Shown here: in pieces, positions 58,307-64,000 of the stretch
Layout: every line of letters starts with the position of its first letter
How positions within the stretch are numbered: position 1 is the stretch's first letter
NCBI GenBank assembly: GCA_963169745.1
Contig: CAUJCU010000002.1
Coordinates: 248,001-312,000, forward strand
Direction of reading: 5' to 3'
DNA from: Bacteroidota bacterium
GTDB lineage: Bacteria > Bacteroidota > Bacteroidia > UBA4408
Length of the DNA: 64,000 nt
Translations under genes and position numbers: made by a program
The notes under the pieces: model-generated
Database searches by the model: none
Told to the model about the DNA's origin: nothing
The model's input: the letters and a program-made list of their open reading frames with translations, nothing else

Positions 58307-58506
58307 AAAGTCCCTCTTTTTTGAGGGCTGTTAATTAGTGTGAATAGGGATTTTCAGGTATGTTATTTTATTTTTTTATAATCAAGAGGTTGTTTTTTAG
58401 CTAAATGGTTAATACGAAGAAAGTATAAGGTAAGTAAAATAGTAATTACGTTTTGTTTAAAATTAATGAAATTTTAAACTTTTGCTTTTAAGTATTGAAA
58501 TAATTA

Positions 58507-58538
58507 TTTGCATCAATACCTTTTTTATGGTAGATTTG
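58507..58538 (+). promoter_or_regulatory. SUF operon promoter, TTTG-N20-TAGATTTG
   Basis: TTTG (58507-58510) and TAGATTTG (58531-58538) are separated by 20 bases, a full match to the Bacteroidota consensus TTTG-N19-21-TAnnTTTG. It is the best promoter in the window. It lies 65 bases before the sufA-like start codon. Confidence 0.75.
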
Positions 58539-58545
58539 CAAGAAA

Positions 58546-58569
58546 TTTAGATTAATTCTAAATAAGAAT
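58546..58569 (+). promoter_or_regulatory. Overlapping inverted repeats at the SUF transcript start
   Basis: TTTAGA-N5-TCTAAA (58546-58562) overlaps ATTCT-N5-AGAAT (58555-58569), immediately downstream of the -7 box. The position would suit a repressor such as an iron or Fe-S sensor, but neither matches a known Fur or IscR site. Confidence 0.4.
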
Positions 58570-58603
58570 AACATTTTAACAAATTGATAATTAGATACTT
58601 ATT

Positions 58604-58930
58604 ATGATTACTGTATCGGAATCGGCCAAAAGTAGTGCTTTAAAATTTATGCAAAAAGAGCAACTTCCCGAAGGAACATTTATTCGAGTAGGTGTTGAGG
58701 GAGGAGGGTGTTCAGGGCTCTCTTATAAGTTAGAATTTGATTCTGTTTTAAGAGAAGGAGATCAGCAATTTGAAGACAAAGGAATAAAACTAGTAGTAGA
58801 TAAAAAGAGCTTTTTATACCTTGTAGGTATGGAGCTTGATTATTCGGGAGGGCTTAATGGCAAAGGCTTTGTTTTTATTAATCCAAACGCTTCGCGCACT
58901 TGTGGTTGTGGGGAAAGTTTTTCGGTATAG
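58604..58930 (+). CDS. sufA: A-type iron-sulfur carrier protein (SufA/IscA family)
   Basis: The 108-residue HesB-fold protein has the three expected cysteines in GGGCSGLSY and CGCGESF. It hands [Fe-S] clusters to target enzymes. The Bacteroidota SUF operon opens with such a gene; the exact name (SufA or ErpA/IscA-like) is not settled by sequence alone. sufB follows after 32 bases. Confidence 0.9.
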   Translation: MITVSESAKSSALKFMQKEQLPEGTFIRVGVEGGGCSGLSYKLEFDSVLREGDQQFEDKGIKLVVDKKSFLYLVGMELDYSGGLNGKGFVFINPNASRTCGCGESFSV

Positions 58931-58962
58931 AATCTGTTTTTTAATCTTTAAACCATAATTTT

Positions 58963-60414
58963 ATGTCAGATATATTACACGAGGTTACCAGTAGCGAGTA
59001 CAAATATGGTTTTACTTCGGATATAGAAATGGATACAGCCCCAATGGGGTTAAATGAAGATATAATACGATTTATATCTAAAAAGAAAAATGAACCTGAT
59101 TGGATGCTTGAATTTCGCTTAAAGGCATTTGCCAAATGGCTCACTATGAATGAGCCTAGGAATTGGGCACATTTAAAGTATCCGGCTATTGATTTTCAAA
59201 AAATCATTTACTATGCAGCGCCTAAGCCTAAGAAGCAGCTAAACAGTTTGGATGAAGTTGATCCGGAATTGCTCAAAACATTTGAAAAGTTAGGTATTTC
59301 GCTCGAGGAACAAAAAAGACTATCAGGTGTTTCGTCTAATATTGCTGTAGATGCTGTTATTGATAGTGTTTCTGTAAAAACAACATTTAAAGAGACCTTA
59401 GCCGAGAAAGGAATTATATTTTGCTCCTTTAGCGAGGCCGTGCAAGAGCACCCTGATCTTGTTAAAAAATATATGGGTAGTGTAGTTCCCTATACAGACA
59501 ACTTTTATGCTGCACTTAACTCTGCTGTATTTACAGATGGTTCTTTTTGTTATATTCCCAAAGGTGTTCGTTGCCCTATGGAATTAAGCACCTATTTTAG
59601 AATTAACACAGCTGGCACCGGGCAGTTTGAGCGGACTTTAATTATTGCCGATGAAAGTTCCTATGCCAGTTATTTGGAAGGTTGTACTGCTCCTAAACGA
59701 GATGAAAATCAGTTGCATGCCGCTATTGTTGAAATTATTGCACATAAAAATGCAGAAGTAAAATACAGTACCGTACAAAATTGGTTTCCGGGTGATAAGA
59801 ATGGAAATGGCGGTATCTTTAATTTTGTAACAAAAAGAGGTATTTGTTTTGGTGACAACTCAAAAATATCGTGGACACAAGTAGAAACCGGATCAGCTAT
59901 TACCTGGAAATACCCATCGGTAATTTTAAAAGGAAACAACTCTGTAGGTGAATTTTACTCCGTTGCTGTAACCAATAATTATCAACAAGCTGACACTGGG
60001 ACTAAAATGATACATTTAGGAGACAATACACGCAGTACTATTGTATCTAAAGGCATATCGGCTGGCTTTAGCAATAACAGCTACCGAGGCCTTGTACGTG
60101 TTGCCAAAGGGGCAAAAAACGCTCGAAATTTTTCACAATGTGACAGTTTGCTTATGGGTGATAAATGTGGTGCCCATACTTTTCCGTATATTGAAATTAA
60201 AGACCCTTCAGCAGTTGTAGAGCACGAGGCAACAACATCAAAAATTGGAGAGGACCAGCTTTTTTACTGCAAGCAACGTGGTTTGGATACGGAAAAGGCA
60301 ATAGGTTTAATTGTAAACGGATATTGCAAAGAAGTTTTAAACCAATTACCTATGGAATTTGCAGTAGAGGCACAAAAGTTATTGAGTGTGAGTTTGGAAG
60401 GCAGTGTTGGTTAA
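58963..60414 (+). CDS. sufB: Fe-S assembly scaffold subunit SufB
   Basis: The 483-residue SufB has [16 protein letters not shown] near the start, the beta-helix core ([43 protein letters not shown]) and [44 protein letters not shown]. SufB assembles clusters with SufC and SufD in the cytoplasm. It lies 48 bases before sufC. Confidence 0.98.
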   Translation: MSDILHEVTSSEYKYGFTSDIEMDTAPMGLNEDIIRFISKKKNEPDWMLEFRLKAFAKWLTMNEPRNWAHLKYPAIDFQKIIYYAAPKPKKQLNSLDEVDPELLKTFEKLGISLEEQKRLSGVSSNIAVDAVIDSVSVKTTFKETLAEKGIIFCSFSEAVQEHPDLVKKYMGSVVPYTDNFYAALNSAVFTDGSFCYIPKGVRCPMELSTYFRINTAGTGQFERTLIIADESSYASYLEGCTAPKRDENQLHAAIVEIIAHKNAEVKYSTVQNWFPGDKNGNGGIFNFVTKRGICFGDNSKISWTQVETGSAITWKYPSVILKGNNSVGEFYSVAVTNNYQQADTGTKMIHLGDNTRSTIVSKGISAGFSNNSYRGLVRVAKGAKNARNFSQCDSLLMGDKCGAHTFPYIEIKDPSAVVEHEATTSKIGEDQLFYCKQRGLDTEKAIGLIVNGYCKEVLNQLPMEFAVEAQKLLSVSLEGSVG

Positions 60415-60462
60415 AACCATATTAAAAATAAGTTTAGAGAAATAAAGAAAATACATATAAAT

Positions 60463-61221
60463 ATGATACGTATAAAGAATTTAAGAGCCGGAATTGGCGA
60501 TAAAGAAATATTAAAAGGATTTAACTTAGAGGTGAAGCCAGGTGAAGTACATGCCATTATGGGACCGAATGGCTCGGGGAAAAGCACTTTAGCTAATGTA
60601 CTTGCCGGTAAAGAAGATTATACAGTAACCGAAGGTGAAGTTATTTTTAATGGAAAAGATCTCTTAGAAATGTCACCCGAAGACAGAGCCCGAGAGGGTT
60701 TGTTTTTAGCTTTTCAGTATCCCATTGAAATACCTGGTGTAAGCAATATAAATTTTTTAAAGAATGCATTATCAGAAATTCGAAACTACCGTGGGTTACC
60801 GCCATTGGAAGCAAAAGATTTTTTAGCCTTGATAAAGGAAAAGCAAGCCATGGTAGAATTGCAAGGAGGACTTGCAAACAGAAGCGTGAATGAGGGATTT
60901 AGCGGTGGAGAGAAGAAGAGAAATGAGATTTTTCAGATGGCTGTTTTAGAGCCCGCATTAGCAATTTTAGATGAAACAGATAGTGGTTTGGATATTGATG
61001 CCTTGCGCGTTGTGGCTAATGGTGTGAATAAGCTTCGAAATGAGAAGCGCTCATTCATTGTTATCACACATTATCAGAGATTATTAGATTATATAATACC
61101 CGACTTTGTGCATGTTATGTACCAAGGGCAAATTGTTAAGTCTGGACCAAAAGAATTAGCCCTGGAATTGGAAGAGAAGGGCTATGATTGGATTAAAAAA
61201 GAAGATGAATCTATTGTGTAA
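60463..61221 (+). CDS. sufC: SufC, ATPase of the SUF scaffold complex
   Basis: The 252-residue ABC-type ATPase shows Walker A GPNGSGKST (about 35-43), the signature FSGGEKKRNEIFQ, Walker B LAILDETDSGLDIDAL and the His switch in VITHYQRLL. It powers SufBCD. The unusual KKRNE signature is typical of SufC and not of transporters. It lies between sufB and sufD. Confidence 0.98.
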   Translation: MIRIKNLRAGIGDKEILKGFNLEVKPGEVHAIMGPNGSGKSTLANVLAGKEDYTVTEGEVIFNGKDLLEMSPEDRAREGLFLAFQYPIEIPGVSNINFLKNALSEIRNYRGLPPLEAKDFLALIKEKQAMVELQGGLANRSVNEGFSGGEKKRNEIFQMAVLEPALAILDETDSGLDIDALRVVANGVNKLRNEKRSFIVITHYQRLLDYIIPDFVHVMYQGQIVKSGPKELALELEEKGYDWIKKEDESIV

Positions 61222-61235
61222 CAGAAGTTTTGGAT

Positions 61236-62555
61236 ATGAGTACAACCTTACCTTTATTATCTCAACAACAAGCTCTTTCAGACGCTTTTAAGAGCGTTTC
61301 GTCATTACTTGATGAGCGTATTAGTTTAAAAACTCTCAGAAAAAAAGCTTGGGATAACTTTACTATTTTAGGATTCCCCAATAAATCCAACGAAGAGTAT
61401 AAATATTCGGGAACTGAAAAATTAATTGAAAAAATTGAGTGCTGGAACCCCGAAGCTTTAACTACTGTCGATTTCGATTTCGATAAGGTACGAAAGATTA
61501 ACCCTAATGCCTACCATTTGTTTCTAATTAATGGTAAACTTATGCCTGTTGTTTCTGACATTGAATTATTAGAAAAAGAATGTTCTTTTTGCTCCTTGTC
61601 ACAAGCAGCTAAAGACTATCCTGAAATGTTCGAAAAACATTTGGGGCAGAGCAGTATCCATTTTCAAGATGCTTTTGCTCAAATAAATTTAGCCCTAGCC
61701 CATGAAGGGTTATTTATTCATATGAAGCCCAAACAAAAGTTGCATAAAACTATTCAAATTAATCAGATTTTTACTACAGAAACTCCTAGTTTTATTCAAA
61801 CTCACCATATCATTATTGCTGAAGCACTATCGGAGGCTAATATTATAGAAACATATTGGAGTGCTGATAATACAATATTTTATTTTGGGAATCATCTTAC
61901 TGAAATTGCTGTATCTGAACAAGCCCAACTTAACTACTATCGATTACAGCATGAAAATACATCTGCTGTACATGTTAGTACAATACAAGCAACCCAGCAA
62001 AAAGACAGTCATTTTGATACAAATACAATTAGCATAGGAGGTTTTTGGACACGAAATAATTTAAATATTATTTTAGAAGGGAAAAATGCTGTTTCCCATT
62101 TAAATGGATTGCAGATTATGAGCCATCAGCAACACATTGACAACCATACTTTGGTTGATCACGAGGTACCGCACTGCGAAAGCAATCAATTATATAAAGG
62201 TATATTTAATCAAAAAAGTAGTGGGGTATTTAACGGTAAAATTTTTGTACGAAAGGATGCTCAAAAAACCAACGCATATCAATCTTCAAAAAATATGCTA
62301 TTAAGTGAAAATGCCACAATAAACACCAAACCACAATTAGAGATTTATGCTGATGATGTGAAATGTTCTCATGGATCATCAACTGGAAAAATAGATGAAA
62401 GTGCTTTGTTTTACTTGCAAGCCAGGGGCTTATCAACCGATAGCGCGCGGGCAATGTTGATGTGTGCTTTTGCCAATGATGTTATCCAAACAATTAGAAT
62501 AGAGCCATTTAAAGGCTATCTGGAAAGTCTTATTGAAGATTATTTTAATTTGTAA
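61236..62555 (+). CDS. sufD: Fe-S assembly scaffold subunit SufD
   Basis: SufD pairs with SufB in the SufBC2D complex. The ORF track starts at a TTG two codons upstream; I use the ATG at 61236 (MSTTLPLL), giving 439 residues. The C-terminal SufBD core includes VDHEVPHCESNQLYKGIFNQKSSGVFNGKIFV and QARGLSTDSARAMLM. It starts 14 bases after sufC and ends 9 bases before sufS. Confidence 0.95.
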   Translation: MSTTLPLLSQQQALSDAFKSVSSLLDERISLKTLRKKAWDNFTILGFPNKSNEEYKYSGTEKLIEKIECWNPEALTTVDFDFDKVRKINPNAYHLFLINGKLMPVVSDIELLEKECSFCSLSQAAKDYPEMFEKHLGQSSIHFQDAFAQINLALAHEGLFIHMKPKQKLHKTIQINQIFTTETPSFIQTHHIIIAEALSEANIIETYWSADNTIFYFGNHLTEIAVSEQAQLNYYRLQHENTSAVHVSTIQATQQKDSHFDTNTISIGGFWTRNNLNIILEGKNAVSHLNGLQIMSHQQHIDNHTLVDHEVPHCESNQLYKGIFNQKSSGVFNGKIFVRKDAQKTNAYQSSKNMLLSENATINTKPQLEIYADDVKCSHGSSTGKIDESALFYLQARGLSTDSARAMLMCAFANDVIQTIRIEPFKGYLESLIEDYFNL

Positions 62556-62564
62556 TTAAAACAA

Positions 62565-63806
62565 ATGTTGCCTAACACCAAAAATAATATATTTAGTGTA
62601 GAGCAAGTGCGTAAAGACTTTCCTATTTTACAGCGCAGCATTCACTCTAAAGCCTTGGTTTATTTTGACAACGGTGCTACTACACAAAAGCCGCAGCAAG
62701 TTATTGATACTCTTACACAATACTATAGTTTTCAAAATGCCAATATTCACCGTGGAGTTCACAGCTTAAGTCAGGAAATAACAACCTTATACGAAGCAGC
62801 GCGTGTTCAAGTGCAAAAACACCTTAATGCAGCACATGCACATGAAATTATTTTTACCCAGGGTACTACTGATTCTATTAATCTGGTAGCATACTCTTAT
62901 GGAAAAAAATATATTAAAAGTGGTGATGAGATCATGATCACGACTATGGAACATCACTCGAATATTATACCCTGGCAGCAAGTTTGTGAAGACCGTGGTG
63001 CCGTGTTAAAAGTTATTCCGGTTAATGCCATTGGGGAGTTAGACTTAGAGGCATTTGAACAGCTCCTTTCACAGAAAACAAAAATTATAGCTGTTACTCA
63101 TGTATCTAATACGTTGGGTACTATAAATCCTATTAAATACATCATTGAAAAAGCACACCAAAACAACATTCCGGTTTTGGTTGATGGGGCACAAGCCACT
63201 CCTCATTTAAAAGTAGATGTAGCCGATTTGAATGCCGATTTTTATTGCTTTAGTAGCCATAAAATGTATGGTCCAACCGGAGTTGGCATCTTGTATGGAA
63301 AAGAAAAATGGCTTGAAGAAATGCCTCCTTATCAAACGGGTGGCGGAGTTATTGAAACAGTTAGTTTTGAAAGAACAAAATTTGCTTCACTTCCCTTAAA
63401 ATTTGAGGCAGGAACACCACATATTGCAGGAGGAATAGGTACTGCAACGGCTATTGACTATTTGAACAATTTGGGTATGGATGCTGTTGCTCGGTACGAA
63501 AATGAGCTTTTACAATATGCCACTATTCAGCTTCTCGCCATAGAAGGAGTGAAAATTATAGGCACTGCTTCAAAAAAAGCATCGGTTATTTCATTTGTAG
63601 TAAATGGCTTACACCCCTACGATATTGGTATGATTTTAGACCAGCAAGGAGTTGCTGTAAGGACAGGTCACCACTGTACGCAGCCCTTATTAGAATACTT
63701 TAAAGTACCCGGAACGGTAAGAGTATCTTTTTCTTTTTATAATACTAAAGCAGAAATAGATATTTTTGTACTGGCCTTAAACAAGGCTCTTAAAATGCTA
63801 TTATAA
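62565..63806 (+). CDS. sufS: Cysteine desulfurase SufS
   Basis: SufS is a PLP enzyme that takes sulfur from cysteine as a persulfide. The 413-residue protein has TMEHHSNIIPWQ, the PLP Lys in FSSHKMYGPTGVGILYG, and the active-site Cys in RTGHHCTQPL, with the type II (SufS) loop sequence. It delivers sulfur to SufE, whose gene follows after 18 bases. Confidence 0.97.
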   Translation: MLPNTKNNIFSVEQVRKDFPILQRSIHSKALVYFDNGATTQKPQQVIDTLTQYYSFQNANIHRGVHSLSQEITTLYEAARVQVQKHLNAAHAHEIIFTQGTTDSINLVAYSYGKKYIKSGDEIMITTMEHHSNIIPWQQVCEDRGAVLKVIPVNAIGELDLEAFEQLLSQKTKIIAVTHVSNTLGTINPIKYIIEKAHQNNIPVLVDGAQATPHLKVDVADLNADFYCFSSHKMYGPTGVGILYGKEKWLEEMPPYQTGGGVIETVSFERTKFASLPLKFEAGTPHIAGGIGTATAIDYLNNLGMDAVARYENELLQYATIQLLAIEGVKIIGTASKKASVISFVVNGLHPYDIGMILDQQGVAVRTGHHCTQPLLEYFKVPGTVRVSFSFYNTKAEIDIFVLALNKALKMLL

Positions 63807-63824
63807 TTTGAAATAAACTATAAT

Positions 63825-64000
63825 ATGAGTATTGAAGCAGCAGAAAAGGAGATTATTGAATCATTTAATATATTGGGCGAAGACTGGGAAGCGCGCTATG
63901 AGTTTTTAATTGATTTAGGCAAAAGTTTACCCTTATTACCCGATAGTGAAAAGAATGATGACCAGCTCATTAAAGGTTGTCAAAGTCGCTTATGGCTAAA
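63825..64000 (+). CDS. sufE: Sulfur acceptor SufE, 5' part
   Basis: The first 58 residues (MSIEAAEKEIIESFNIL...) are read before the window ends. The catalytic Cys is seen in KGCQSRLWL (C52), as in SufE. SufE takes the persulfide from SufS. The 3' part lies outside the window, and no stop is seen. Confidence 0.95.
   Translation, partial: MSIEAAEKEIIESFNILGEDWEARYEFLIDLGKSLPLLPDSEKNDDQLIKGCQSRLWL

Larger units (their letters stand above)
58282..58603. other. Divergent promoter region between prc and the SUF operon
   Basis: This 322-base AT-rich stretch has a minus-strand prc promoter near its left end, a short hairpin (CCCTC-TTTTTT-GAGGG, about 58312-58327), an AT-rich middle with no coding signal, and the SUF promoter with overlapping inverted repeats near its right end. 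No tRNA or ORF is seen. Confidence 0.6.

Noticed and set aside
1-64000. Search for tRNA, rRNA, insertion sequence, prophage, toxin-antitoxin, restriction-modification or other defence genes
   Set aside because: None recognised in gaps or ORFs; the window reads as core genome plus T9SS cargo.

Overview
The window looks like a stretch of a Bacteroidota chromosome. The evidence is: proteins with type IX secretion (T9SS) C-terminal sorting domains of both type A and type B, promoter boxes of the TAnnTTTG type, almost no Shine-Dalgarno sequences, a Bacteroidota-style DksA/TraR-lspA pair, and the unbroken gene order rpsL to rplQ on one strand. The DNA is AT-rich. I cannot place it confidently below phylum level.

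Layout. 1-2.7 kb: two T9SS type A cargo proteins (the first cut by the window edge) and a small secreted protein. 2.9-8.9 kb: pruA, converging on a minus-strand cluster holB-ricT-uvrC. 9.0-10.5 kb: another T9SS cargo protein and an M50-like membrane protein. 10.7-12.9 kb: a cyclophilin-pheS-TPR operon. 13.0-16.2 kb: a small lipoprotein, a small protein coupled to pgk, and a polysaccharide deacetylase. 16.3-18.1 kb: a TPR-SpoIIE phosphatase. 18.1-25.8 kb: a lipoprotein downstream of a large type B (CHU_C) surface protein, with a second type B protein divergent from it. 25.9-27.7 kb: a membrane cytochrome c and hflX. 27.9-30.3 kb: a lipoprotein abutting a serine beta-lactamase-fold hydrolase. 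30.4-36.1 kb: a RidA-family deaminase, ileS, a histone-H1-like/DksA fusion, and lspA. 36.3-54.5 kb: str-S10-spc-alpha (33 genes, transcribed leftwards from rpsL to rplQ) with a likely terminator after rplQ. 54.8-58.3 kb: a coiled-coil exported protein and the C-terminal processing protease. 58.5-64 kb: the SUF iron-sulfur operon sufA-B-C-D-S-E, cut by the right edge inside sufE, with a very good promoter and a possible operator.

How the genes fit together. Most of the window is housekeeping: translation, DNA repair and replication (uvrC, holB), Fe-S assembly, proline catabolism and glycolysis. The envelope genes reflect the T9SS lifestyle, in which large adhesin-like proteins carry sorting tags. 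I found no prophage, insertion sequence, CRISPR array, tRNA, rRNA or recognisable defence system, and no convincing new multi-gene system. The most notable points are an isoleucyl-tRNA synthetase whose HIGH signature reads GIHH (first and third residues swapped), and a DksA-like protein carrying about 17 copies of an 8-residue Lys/Ala/Pro repeat and a degenerate zinc finger. The SUF promoter with overlapping inverted repeats is also worth a look.
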